Of a stretch of DNA of 41,300 nt, positions 16,925 to 24,224 are shown in pieces. Every line of letters begins with the position of its first letter. Positions within the stretch are counted from its first letter, which is position 1. Position numbers and translations under genes: made by a program. The notes under the pieces were generated by a model. The model did no database searches. It had not been told where the DNA came from and saw nothing but the letters and a program-made list of their open reading frames with translations. The stretch comes from DAOTVC01 sp034437215 (GTDB taxonomy: Bacteria; Chloroflexota; Anaerolineae; B4-G1; SLSP01). The stretch is from contig DAOTVC010000085.1 in the NCBI GenBank assembly GCA_034437215.1, forward strand, positions 1 to 41,300, given 5' to 3'.

Positions 16925-17337
16925 GAGAGCCGGATCTCTGCTTCACGGGCCGGGTCATCAAGGCGGGGACCGCCGAGGGCGAGGCCCTGGTCTCCCCCGA
17001 GCCCATCGGCTTTCTGGGCGGCGTGGACGGGGAGACGGGCGTCGTCACCGAGAGGGGGCATTCCCTCGAGGGGCAGTGCGTCGCGGGCAAGGTCCTCGTC
17101 TTCCCCACGGGCAAGGGGAGCACCGTGGGCTCCTACGTCCTCTACCAGCTGGCCGCGGCGGGCCGGGCGCCGGCGGCCATCGTCAACGCCGAGAGCGAGC
17201 CCATCGTCGCCGTGGGGGCCATCATCGCCGGCATCCCCATGGTGGACCGGGTGCCCATCGAGGCCCTGGAGACGGGTGACTTTCTACGCCTGGAGGAAGG
17301 GCAGCTGCGGGTGTGGAGAGCGGGGGAAGAAAGATAA
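16921..17337 (+). CDS. Aconitase X swivel (small) subunit
   Basis: Small subunit (138 aa, DUF126) that closes the active site of AcnX. It shows CFTGRVIKAGTAEGEALVS at the N-terminus, the GKGSTVGSYVLYQL block (conserved Ser) and PAAIVNAESEPIVAVGAIIAGIPMVD. The ATG overlaps the large-subunit stop. A longer upstream frame is a shadow of the large-subunit gene. A weak GGGGAA/TTCCCC hairpin spans its stop. Confidence 0.88.
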   Translation: MREPDLCFTGRVIKAGTAEGEALVSPEPIGFLGGVDGETGVVTERGHSLEGQCVAGKVLVFPTGKGSTVGSYVLYQLAAAGRAPAAIVNAESEPIVAVGAIIAGIPMVDRVPIEALETGDFLRLEEGQLRVWRAGEER

Positions 17338-17373
17338 TTTTCCCCAACGCGCCAGCATAACAAATTGCGGTTG

Positions 17374-17402
17374 TTGACAGAGCCTACCGGACTGCGTATA
17401 AT
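17374..17402 (+). promoter_or_regulatory. Full-consensus sigma-70-type promoter
   Basis: TTGACA (17374-17379), 17-base spacer, TATAAT (17397-17402): an exact consensus match, the strongest promoter in the window. The predicted start (about 17409) is five bases before the long inverted repeat at 17414. Confidence 0.9.
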
Positions 17403-17408
17403 GAAAGT

Positions 17409-17505
17409 GTACAAGCCTCTCAAAACGGCCCACAAGGCAGGGCGCTCGGGCGCATACTGCGAAGTCAGACGGGGTATCCGTCCTCGGCCCGCTTTTGAGA
17501 GGCTA
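17409..17505 (+). ncRNA. Candidate structured RNA (or structured leader)
   Basis: The transcript from the consensus promoter folds on itself. AGCCTCTCAAAA (17414-17425) pairs exactly with TTTTGAGAGGCT (17493-17504), and the helix extends inward by CGG/CCG and CC/GG around a bulge. Inside are two hairpins: GCAG..CTGC with GCGC/GCGC and a TCGG loop (17437-17460), and GACGG/CCGTC with a GGTAT loop (17468-17482). I see no SRP RNA core, 6S features or known riboswitch motif. There is only a weak T-stretch after it, so it could be an independent RNA of about 100 nt or the leader of the Amt-like gene 90 bases downstream. Confidence 0.6.
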
Positions 17506-17593
17506 AATTCTGCCTCCTTTTCACCCGCTGGTAGATTCCCCGGAGTCTGGTAAGATAGCGTATTATGGTTTTGATAAGTTCATCGGGAGTACA

Positions 17594-18988
17594 ATGATGC
17601 AATTCAACTGGCTCTGGGGCTACTTTATCCCCTTAGGAATCCTACTGCTGGCGTGGGGTGGTCTTCCGCCACGGCGGGCGCGCCGCGTCACGCCCCTGGT
17701 CGGGCTGGCGCTGGCCCTCGCCGTCGTCGCTTACTGGGCGGTGGGCTACGCCTTTCACCTGGGAGGTGCGGGTGTGGTTAACCCCGAAGACCCGGCCCTC
17801 GCGGGCCTGGACCGCATCTTCGGGCGTGACGTGGGCTGGGGCCTCTTCGGGTTGGCGGGCTTCGGGCTCGCGGGCGACGAGATCACGCCCGCGGCTCTGG
17901 CCCTCTTCCTGGCCTACCTGCCCGTTGTGGCGACGGCGGTCCTCCTCGTCGTGCTGGCTCTCGCCGAGGCCCGTCGCTGGCTCGTCGTGCTGGCGGGCGG
18001 CCTGGCGGGGGGGCTGGTGGTCCCCGTGGCGGCGAACTGGGCCTGGGGCGGGGGCTGGCTCTCTCACCTGGGCGAGACCCTCGACCTGGGACACGGCTTC
18101 GTCGACTTCGGCGGCGCGGGCCTGATGGCCTGGCTCCCGGCGGCCATGGTGACCGGGCTCCTGCTCCTGCTCCCCCGCCGCGTCGTCGAGGAGCCCCCGG
18201 CACCGCCCCCCGCCTACTTCCCGCTGCTGGCGAACGCCGGCGCTCTCCTGCTGGGGTTGGGGTGGATGGGGTGGGCGCTCTCCCTGCCCCTGCACACCTT
18301 CGGGGCGAACCTCGACCTCTACCGGGCGGCGATCAACGTCTTCCTGGGGATGGCGGGCGCCGTTCTGACCTCGCAGCTCTACGCCTGGCTCGTCACCGGC
18401 GAGATCGAGCCGCTGATGGCGGCCCGGGGTCTGGCGGCCGGCTGGGTGGCCGTTCTGGCAGGCGCGCCCTTCCTGCCCCCCTGGGCCGCTCTCGTCGTGG
18501 GCCTCGTCGCCGGCATCGCCTTTCCCCTGCTGCTCTACGCCGTGGAGGTAGGGCTGCGTCTGCGGGATGCCGCTGCGAGCGTCGCCCTGGGGCTGACGGG
18601 GGGGCTGTGGGGGCTGCTGGCGGTCGCGCTCTTCGCCGACGGTCGCTGGGGACAGGGTTGGAACGGCGTAGGCGTGGCGGCAATCGCCGGGGTGGCGGGG
18701 ATCGTCGCGGGTGGCGGGATGGGGCAGCTGCTGGCGCAGCTGGCGGGTCTCCTGGCGCTGGGTCTCTGGGGGCTCCTCTGGGGCGCGCTCCTGGGAGGTC
18801 TCTGGCGCCTGACGTTGTGGCGACCGAGCCCGCGCCGTGCTGAGGAGCCGGCGGTCGTCGAGGCCACGGAGGAGATCGACGACGAGGGTGAGGTCGAGGA
18901 GCTCGAGGGAGAAGAGTCGGAGCTCGTTCCCGTCTCCGAGGCGGGGGCGCCTCCCCTGCCGTTGAGCGTCAACGAGAACGGGGAGTAG
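17594..18988 (+). CDS. Ammonium-transporter-like membrane protein lacking the pore histidines
   Basis: Polytopic membrane protein (464 aa) with the Amt/Rh order of motifs: an early AYWAVGYAFHLGG, then a WAWGGGWLSHLGETLDLG stretch like the Amt WxWGGGWL-DFAGG region, and a late LGLTGGLWGLLAVALFADGRWGQGWNGV matching HGVGGxxGxxLTGxFA. The Amt first-pore His (VVH in DFAGGTVVH) is replaced (DLGHGFVDFGG), and the second (HGVGG) reads GLTGG, so normal ammonium conduction is unlikely. An acidic tail follows about residue 415. Two ATGs (17594, 17597) share a GGGAG site. It may be a sensor or a channel of changed selectivity. rsmD follows after two bases. Confidence 0.7.
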   Translation: MMQFNWLWGYFIPLGILLLAWGGLPPRRARRVTPLVGLALALAVVAYWAVGYAFHLGGAGVVNPEDPALAGLDRIFGRDVGWGLFGLAGFGLAGDEITPAALALFLAYLPVVATAVLLVVLALAEARRWLVVLAGGLAGGLVVPVAANWAWGGGWLSHLGETLDLGHGFVDFGGAGLMAWLPAAMVTGLLLLLPRRVVEEPPAPPPAYFPLLANAGALLLGLGWMGWALSLPLHTFGANLDLYRAAINVFLGMAGAVLTSQLYAWLVTGEIEPLMAARGLAAGWVAVLAGAPFLPPWAALVVGLVAGIAFPLLLYAVEVGLRLRDAAASVALGLTGGLWGLLAVALFADGRWGQGWNGVGVAAIAGVAGIVAGGGMGQLLAQLAGLLALGLWGLLWGALLGGLWRLTLWRPSPRRAEEPAVVEATEEIDDEGEVEELEGEESELVPVSEAGAPPLPLSVNENGE

Positions 18989-18990
18989 GT

Positions 18991-19566
18991 ATGCGCGTCA
19001 TCGCCGGCAAGGCCAAGGGGCGTCGGCTCTACTCCGTGCCGGGGCCGGGCACCCGTCCCGTCACCGACCGCGCCAAGACGGCTCTCTTCAGCATTCTGGG
19101 AACCTACATCATCGATGCCACCTTTCTCGACCTCTTCGCGGGAACGGGGCAGGTGGGCATTGAGGCGCTCAGCCGGGGCGCAAAGAAGGCCGTCTTCGTC
19201 GAGCTGGAGGGCATCGCCCTGCGGACGATCCGTAAGAATCTGGAGATCACGGGGCTGGACGAGGGTGGAGAGATCGTGCGGGCTGACGTCTTCCGCTATC
19301 TGAGTCGCAACCCCCGCCCCTTCGACTTCGTCTACGTCGCCCCCCCGCAGTACCGGGGGTTGTGGAAGCAGGCCCTGGGGCTGATCGATATGGAGACGGG
19401 CTGGTTGGAGGAGGACGGCTGGGTCGTCGTCCAGATCAACCCATTGGAGTACGAGGATCTGGCGCTGGAGAATCTGGAGCTCTTCGATCAGCGCACTTAC
19501 GGGAGCGTCATGTTCTGCTTCTACCGCCCCCTGCTGGAGGCGGAGGAGGAGACCGGCGAGGCTTGA
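18991..19566 (+). CDS. rsmD: RsmD-family 16S rRNA (guanine-N2) methyltransferase
   Basis: SAM-dependent Rossmann methyltransferase (191 aa) expected to methylate G966 of 16S rRNA. RVIAGKAKGRRL and GTRPVTDRAKTALFSIL are typical RsmD N-terminal motifs, and motif I is FLDLFAGTGQVGIEAL (45-60). Motif IV, normally (D/N)PP(F/Y), reads APPQY at 117-121, a loss of the acidic or amide residue. It begins two bases after the Amt-like stop, with GGGGAG upstream, so the two are probably co-transcribed. coaD, a frequent neighbour, is absent. Confidence 0.88.
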   Translation: MRVIAGKAKGRRLYSVPGPGTRPVTDRAKTALFSILGTYIIDATFLDLFAGTGQVGIEALSRGAKKAVFVELEGIALRTIRKNLEITGLDEGGEIVRADVFRYLSRNPRPFDFVYVAPPQYRGLWKQALGLIDMETGWLEEDGWVVVQINPLEYEDLALENLELFDQRTYGSVMFCFYRPLLEAEEETGEA

Positions 19567-19575
19567 GGACTTGGA

Positions 19576-19613
19576 AAAGAGCGCGGGGCTTGTGATCAGG
19601 CCCCGCGCTCTTT
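19576..19613. terminator. Bidirectional terminator between rsmD and the ABC permease
   Basis: Perfect 14-pair stem AAAGAGCGCGGGGC/GCCCCGCGCTCTTT with A-rich left and T-rich right bases, between two convergent genes. Confidence 0.9.
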
Positions 19614-19629
19614 GGTTGTGAGGAACGCC

Positions 19630-20298
19630 CTAACGGGTGTCGGACATCTCGGGCACGCGCGTCGCCCGCTCCAGCCAGCCCAGTAAGCGGTTGGCCCCGA
19701 AGGTGAGCAGGAAGTAGATGGCCCCCACCAGGGAGAAGACCAGGAGGGGGGCGTAGAGCCGGGCCGAGACCTGCTGGGACCTGCGCATCAGTTCGGGGAG
19801 CCCCACGGCGTAGACCAGTGAGGAGTCCTTGACGACGACGGCGGCCTCGTTGGACCAACCGGGGATGGCGTTGCGCAGCGCCTGGGGCAGGATGATGAGG
19901 AAGATGGCCTGCCGCTGGCTCAAGCCGAGGGCGCGCGCAGCCTGCATCTGTCCGGGTGGAACGCTCTGGATGGCGCCGCGGAAGATCTCCGCCTGGTAAG
20001 CGCTGCTGGCAACGCCCAGGGCCACACAGCCCGCCGAGAAGGGTGGGAGGTCGATCAGGGTGATGTAGCGGGCCAGCATGAAGTAGACGAAGAAGAGGAT
20101 GACGAGGGTGGGGTAACCCCGCAGGACGACCACGTAGCCGGCCGCGAAACCCTGCAGAAAGCGCCCGCCATAGACCCGGAGCATGGCGATGATCCAGCCG
20201 ATGACCAGGCCGATGGCGAGGCCGATGACGGTGAGGCCCACGGTGTACTGTACGCCCTCCAGAATGTAGGGCAGGGCCTGACGGAGGTCCTCCAGCAT
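19630..20298 (-). CDS. Polar amino-acid ABC transporter permease
   Basis: Integral membrane permease (222 aa) of the HisMQ/GlnP family. It has several membrane segments and the cytoplasmic EAA loop (GAIQSVPPGQMQAARALGLS) that contacts the ATPase. It starts 10 bases after the binding-protein gene on the same strand. The ATP-binding subunit is not in this operon, so it must be supplied from elsewhere. Confidence 0.92.
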   Translation of the reverse strand: MLEDLRQALPYILEGVQYTVGLTVIGLAIGLVIGWIIAMLRVYGGRFLQGFAAGYVVVLRGYPTLVILFFVYFMLARYITLIDLPPFSAGCVALGVASSAYQAEIFRGAIQSVPPGQMQAARALGLSQRQAIFLIILPQALRNAIPGWSNEAAVVVKDSSLVYAVGLPELMRRSQQVSARLYAPLLVFSLVGAIYFLLTFGANRLLGWLERATRVPEMSDTR

Positions 20299-20308
20299 GA
20301 CTTAGGCT

Positions 20309-21082
20309 CTACTCCTCGACGAGGTACTCTACGACGAGCTGGTCGATGAAGCCCTCGTCCTGCATCTCCCGGATGACCTCGTCCAGCTGTTCCTTGAGCG
20401 CCGTGGCGCCCTCGGGGATGGCGATGGCCATGTGCTCGTCGGCGAAGTTCGTCTCCAGGGCCAGCTGCACGCCGCCCTGATTGAGGAAGGCGGTGGCCGC
20501 GAAGAAGTCCATGGCGACGGCGTCGAGGCGCCCGGCCTGGAGGTCGGCGACCGCCTGCTCCGCGCGCTCGTAGCGGGAGATGGTGGCCTCGGTTAGATTC
20601 TCGGTGATCCAGTCGTCCTGGATGGTGCCGGTCTGTACGCCGACCCTGAGCCCCTCGAGATCCTCCTTGGCGCCGACAGTGAAGTCGGAGTCGGCGGCGA
20701 CGAGGACGGCGTCCTTGCCGATGTAGTAGTTGATGGAGAAGTCGATCTGCTCGTCGCGCTCTTCAGTCGCGCTCATGGCGGCGATGGCGGCGTCGATCTT
20801 GTTGGTCTGCAGCGAGCCGATGAGGCCGTCAAAGGCGATGTCCTGCCACTCGACCTCCACCCCGAGGCGGTCGGCGACCTCCTCCATGAGCACGACGTCG
20901 AAGCCGGCGAAGTTGCCGCTCTCGTCGATGTACTCGAAGGGCGGGTAGTCGGCCGAGGTGCCGACGACGATGACGCCCTCGTCCTCGATCTGCTCCCACT
21001 CGTTCTTCTCCGTGGAGCCGCAGCCGGCTAACAGGGACAGTACCAGGGACAACATCAGGACTACAACTATGTGCCGTTTCAT
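20309..21082 (-). CDS. Polar amino-acid ABC transporter substrate-binding lipoprotein
   Basis: Extracytoplasmic solute-binding protein (257 aa) of the SBP_bac_3 family. A lipoprotein signal ends in LLAGC with Cys21. The mature part begins with VIVVGTSADYPPFEYIDESG and contains FDVVLMEEVADRLG, DAAIAAMSATEERDEQIDFS and GLRVGVQTGTIQ, typical of glutamine/arginine/cystine binders. The longer frame from 21223 is rejected because AGGAGG sits just before this ATG and the promoter at 21132-21160 lies inside the extension. The exact amino acid cannot be told. Confidence 0.93.
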   Translation of the reverse strand: MKRHIVVVLMLSLVLSLLAGCGSTEKNEWEQIEDEGVIVVGTSADYPPFEYIDESGNFAGFDVVLMEEVADRLGVEVEWQDIAFDGLIGSLQTNKIDAAIAAMSATEERDEQIDFSINYYIGKDAVLVAADSDFTVGAKEDLEGLRVGVQTGTIQDDWITENLTEATISRYERAEQAVADLQAGRLDAVAMDFFAATAFLNQGGVQLALETNFADEHMAIAIPEGATALKEQLDEVIREMQDEGFIDQLVVEYLVEE

Positions 21083-21131
21083 CTTTTCCTCCTTCTGTGG
21101 AAAGAAACGCTGATGTGGTACAACGTCTATC

Positions 21132-21160
21132 ATTATAGGGAAAAGGCAGGGGCAAGTCAA
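21132..21160 (-). promoter_or_regulatory. Promoter of the amino-acid ABC operon
   Basis: On the minus strand TTGACT (21160-21155), 17-base spacer, TATAAT (21137-21132). The -35 and following bases, TTGACTTGCCCC, are identical over 12 bases to the zinc-ribbon gene promoter near 15.25 kb. Confidence 0.85.
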
Positions 21161-21250
21161 CCGCTCGCTTTCGAGAGGAAACTTCGACTTTTGTGTCTGC
21201 AGACGGAGTGTTGGAAACCCCATCCCCCCACCCTCTCACCACAGGCAGGA

Positions 21251-21352
21251 GCTCCCTAGAAAATAGGCTTGGGTTTGTAGTAGGCGATTCATCGCCGTTG
21301 CTTTACGGCACTGAAGTGCCTACTACGAACCATTTTCGTTCTTGGATGGTGT
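21251..21352. repeat. About 100-bp repeat with REP-like core, copy 1
   Basis: The core 21272-21331 is a 60-base palindrome, GGTTTGTAGTAGGC ... GCCTACTACGAACC, with two inner hairpins GGCGAT/ATCGCC and GGCACT/AGTGCC. Homology to the copy at 31331-31432 extends into both flanks (GCTCCCTAGAAAATA on the left, TTTTCGT..T..GGTGGTGTTC-like on the right). Confidence 0.85.
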
Positions 21353-21368
21353 TCGCAAGCACCGGTTT

Positions 21369-21393
21369 CTCCCTAGACATCTGTTGTAGTAGG
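21369..21393. repeat. Fragment of the same repeat
   Basis: CTCCCTAGA followed by TTGTAGTAGG at the same order as in the full copies, but the rest of the palindrome is missing. Confidence 0.5.
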
Positions 21394-21482
21394 TGGGGAA
21401 GGGGGTTTCTAACTGGTTAATTTTGCGCGCGCTGATGAAGTTTGAACATTTAGTCGGGTAATAGAGGTTGACACGGTGTGAC

Positions 21483-21603
21483 GGGACTGAAGTCCCTCCC
21501 TGGGGCGCGCTGCGCGCGCCGGGCGTCGGCCTACGCCGACGCAGAGAGCGAGTTGGCGCCCGCGTAGGCGGGCGCTCGGTCGCAGGCGGGCCGCGAGGCC
21601 CGC
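21483..21603. repeat. Cluster of tight GC-rich hairpins
   Basis: Four palindromes in 120 bases: GGGACT-GA-AGTCCC (21483-21496), GCGTCGGC-CTAC-GCCGACGC (21523-21542), GCGCCCGC-GTAG-GCGGGCGC (21556-21575) and GCGGGCC-GCGA-GGCCCGC (21586-21603). All stems are perfect. The 640-base gap from 21083 to 21722 holds the ABC promoter, the repeats above and this cluster, and no gene that I can support. Confidence 0.8.
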
Positions 21604-21722
21604 GGAAGGCCCCAGTAGCGTACTTCCCCGTGGGCTGTTGGCCCCCTGGGATATGGGAGTGCGCGTGTCACCGAGGTGGCGGCCGCTTGGCAGGGGCGGG
21701 AAAATATGGGAGAATGACAGCG

Positions 21723-22409
21723 ATGACCAACGCAGAGCATCACGAACGACCGACCGTCGAGACCGAAACCGGCTTCTGGGAGCAGGGTCTGCTCCACGTC
21801 GCCGGTGTGGACGAAGCCGGACGGGGGGCGTGGGCGGGGCCCGTCTACGCCGCCGCCGTCATCCTGCCCCGGGAAGACGGCCTGTTGGCGACCCTGGAAG
21901 GGGTCCGCGACTCCAAGCTGCTCCGCTTCGAGCAGCGGGAGGCGCAGTTCGCGCTCATCACGGAGGTGGCGCTCTCCATCGGGGTGGGGCGGGCCACCGC
22001 CGCGGAGATCGACAGCGTCGGCATCGTTCCGGCTACCCGCCTGGCGATGGCGCGGGCCATCGCTGCTCTCAACCCGGTCTCCCAGGCCCTCGTCATCGAC
22101 GCCCTCTCCCTGCCCGAGATCACCCTGCCGCAGATCTACTTCCCCTACGCCGACGCTCGCTGCCTCTCCGTGGCGGCAGCGGGCATCGTCGCCAAGGTGA
22201 GCCGCGACCGCTGGATGATGGAGGAGGCCGACGTGCAGTTCGAAGGCTACGGCTTCGTCCGCAACAAGGGCTACGGCACGCCTGAACACCGGGAGGCACT
22301 GGCGCATCTGGGGGTCTGCTCCATCCACCGCCGCACCTTTCAACCCATCGCTGCGCGCCTTGCCGGGGAGCTGCCCCTGCTCTCCTCCCGGCCCGCCGAT
22401 GAGCCGTGA
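21723..22409 (+). CDS. rnhB: Ribonuclease HII
   Basis: Endoribonuclease (228 aa) that cuts RNA in RNA/DNA hybrids and starts ribonucleotide removal. It shows VAGVDEAGRGAWAGPVYAAA with the first catalytic Asp-Glu pair, VRDSKLL, VIDAL (catalytic Asp) and IVAKVSRDRWM, with the late GYGFVRNKGYGTPEHREAL. The open frame runs further upstream through the hairpin cluster; I chose ATG 21723, nine bases after GGGAGA (ATG 21714 is possible). Its stop overlaps the next start (GTGA). Confidence 0.94.
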   Translation: MTNAEHHERPTVETETGFWEQGLLHVAGVDEAGRGAWAGPVYAAAVILPREDGLLATLEGVRDSKLLRFEQREAQFALITEVALSIGVGRATAAEIDSVGIVPATRLAMARAIAALNPVSQALVIDALSLPEITLPQIYFPYADARCLSVAAAGIVAKVSRDRWMMEEADVQFEGYGFVRNKGYGTPEHREALAHLGVCSIHRRTFQPIAARLAGELPLLSSRPADEP

Positions 22410-22927
22410 TCGTCATCATCAACGGCCCCTGCGGCGTCGGTAAGACCACCGTCGCCTGGGAGCTCAACGCCCGCTTCCACCGCGCGGTGATGCTGGACGG
22501 GGACTACATCGGCGCCGTGCACCCCTTCGCGATCTACGACGAGGCGCGCGTCGACTACCTCTACCGCACCCTCCGCCACCTCGTCGCCTTCCACGTGGAG
22601 GAGGGGGGCTACGAGCACTTTATCATCAACTACGTCTTCGAGAGCCCCGAATCCCTGGCGCAGCTGCAAACTCTCCTGGCGGATCTCGCCGGCCCCGTCG
22701 TTGCCTTCCGCCTGCGGGCCTCCGACGAGGCGTTGGAGCGGCGTATCCGCGCCCGGGAGGAGCGGCCCGACTGGTACCTCCGCCGCTACAGAGAATTGGT
22801 CGCCATCCAGGAGCGGGCGGCCCGACGGGGTGAGATGGGTATCCTCATCGATACGACGGGGCTGACGGCGGCGGAGGTGGTCGACCGGATCTGGGCGCGG
22901 CTCCAGGGATGGGCAGGCGCCGCGTGA
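22406..22927 (+). CDS. Small P-loop kinase-like ATPase
   Basis: A 173-aa P-loop protein. Walker A is GPCGVGKTT at residues 7-15, a substrate-side Asp lies in MLDGDYIG, and LID-like arginines occur in RASDEALERRIRAREERPDW. It resembles AAA_33/TmrB-like small-molecule kinases, related to shikimate and gluconate kinases. The GTG start overlaps the rnhB stop by four bases, so the genes are co-translated. The substrate is unknown. Confidence 0.75.
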   Translation: MIVIINGPCGVGKTTVAWELNARFHRAVMLDGDYIGAVHPFAIYDEARVDYLYRTLRHLVAFHVEEGGYEHFIINYVFESPESLAQLQTLLADLAGPVVAFRLRASDEALERRIRAREERPDWYLRRYRELVAIQERAARRGEMGILIDTTGLTAAEVVDRIWARLQGWAGAA

Positions 22928-24132
22928 GAATCGCGATGGTCGGCCCCTTCGGACTGCGCCCCCGCGGCACGATGAGTGTGCGAGCGCTGCCCCTGGCCCG
23001 CGCTCTCGTGGAGCGGGGGCACGCGGTCGCGCTCTTGCTCCCGCCCTGGCAGAACCCCGAGGACGCGGGGCGCACCTGGGAGGAGGGGGGGCTGCGGGTG
23101 GAGAACCTCTCCCTGCCCAAGGGGGTGCCCGGCTGGTTCCACCTCCGCCTGACGCAGGCTCTGGTGCAGCGGGCGCTGGCCTTCCGCCCCGACGTCGTCC
23201 ACGCCTTCAAACCCAAGGCCTACGCAGGCCTGACCCACCGGCTCCTCACCTGGCGCTCCCGCCGCCCGCCCGTCGTGGTCGACAGCGACGATTGGGAGGG
23301 GCCCGGGGGCTGGAATGACCTGAATCCTTACTCCGCCCTCCTCAAGGGCTTCTTTGCCCGGCAGGAGCGCTGGGGGCTGCGCCGCGGGGAGGCCCTCACC
23401 GTCGCCTCGCGGGCGCTGGAGAGCCTGGCGTGGGCCCAGGGGGGGGCTGCGGAGCGCGTCTTCTACCTCCCTAACGGCTTTGCCTGGCCCCACCCGCCGG
23501 TGGAGCCCCGACCTCATCCCCGCCCCACGCTGCTCCTCTACACCCGCTTCTTCGAGTTCGATCTGGAGCGGCTGTGGCGGGTAGTCGCGGCGGTGCGCCG
23601 TGCCCGTCCTGCCGTGCGGCTCTACGTCGTCGGTAAGGGGCTCTTCGGGGAGGAGGAGCGGCTTCTGAGGCAGGCGCGGGAGGCGGGCTGGCGGGTCGCC
23701 TCCGGGGGAGACGCGGAGGCCGACCTCTGCTACGCGGGCTACGTGCCCCTCGAGGAGCAGCCCCGGCACTTCGCGGGCTGCGATCTGGCGCTCTACCCCT
23801 TCGACGACACCCTGATCAATCGTACGAAGTGCCCCGTGAAGCTGCTGGACCTCCTCGCGGCGGGGATGCCCGTGGTCGCCGAGGGTGTGGGGCAGATCGG
23901 GGAGGTGATCCGGCCGGGGGGGACGGGGCTCCTGGTGCCGTCCGGCGACGAAGGATCTTTCGTGGCGGCGCTGCTGCAGCTCCTCGACGGGCCGGAGCGC
24001 CGGCGGGACGTGGGGCAGGCGGCGGCGGCCGACGTACGGGCGCGCTTTTCGTGGACCCGGCTGGTGGAGATCGCCGAGGGGGCCTACGCCTACGCCCGCT
24101 CCGCTCCCACCGGTGATTCGTCCCCATCCTGA
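22909..24132 (+). CDS. Family-4-type glycosyltransferase
   Basis: GT-B fold glycosyltransferase (407 aa). The N-terminal Rossmann domain has RIAMVGPFGLRPRGTMSVRA and PDVVHAFKPKAY; VVDSDDWEGPGGW lies mid-protein. The C-terminal donor-binding half has NRTKCPVKLLDLLAAGMPVVA and IRPGGTGLLVPSGD, as in GT4. It overlaps the kinase gene. ATG 22909 gives a 19-base overlap; a GTG at 22924 would give a four-base GTGA overlap like the previous pair and is equally plausible. The stop codon is part of a 12-base match to the end of the 97-bp element. Acceptor unknown; probably a surface or lipid glycan. Confidence 0.88.
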   Translation: MGRRRVRIAMVGPFGLRPRGTMSVRALPLARALVERGHAVALLLPPWQNPEDAGRTWEEGGLRVENLSLPKGVPGWFHLRLTQALVQRALAFRPDVVHAFKPKAYAGLTHRLLTWRSRRPPVVVDSDDWEGPGGWNDLNPYSALLKGFFARQERWGLRRGEALTVASRALESLAWAQGGAAERVFYLPNGFAWPHPPVEPRPHPRPTLLLYTRFFEFDLERLWRVVAAVRRARPAVRLYVVGKGLFGEEERLLRQAREAGWRVASGGDAEADLCYAGYVPLEEQPRHFAGCDLALYPFDDTLINRTKCPVKLLDLLAAGMPVVAEGVGQIGEVIRPGGTGLLVPSGDEGSFVAALLQLLDGPERRRDVGQAAAADVRARFSWTRLVEIAEGAYAYARSAPTGDSSPS

Positions 24133-24140
24133 AACACACC
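24129..24140. repeat. Possible solitary end of the 97-bp element
   Basis: CTGAAACACACC, identical to the last 12 bases of copy A, with no homology further inward. It includes the stop codon of the glycosyltransferase gene. Chance cannot be excluded. Confidence 0.35.
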
Positions 24141-24224
24141 CGGATTCCGGGTTGAGGGCGAAGTGTGCTATACTAAGAAAGCGTTGCGAAACCGTGCCAC
24201 TTGCACGCACACTGGGGGAGGTTG

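Noticed and set aside
17409..17505. SRP (4.5S) RNA or 6S RNA
   Set aside because: The SRP GGAAGGAAGCAGC-like core is absent, and the length and central bubble of 6S RNA do not fit.
21468..21722. 85-residue N-terminal extension of RNase HII
   Set aside because: It translates the hairpin cluster. RNase HII homology starts after 21723, and a plausible ribosome site precedes that ATG.
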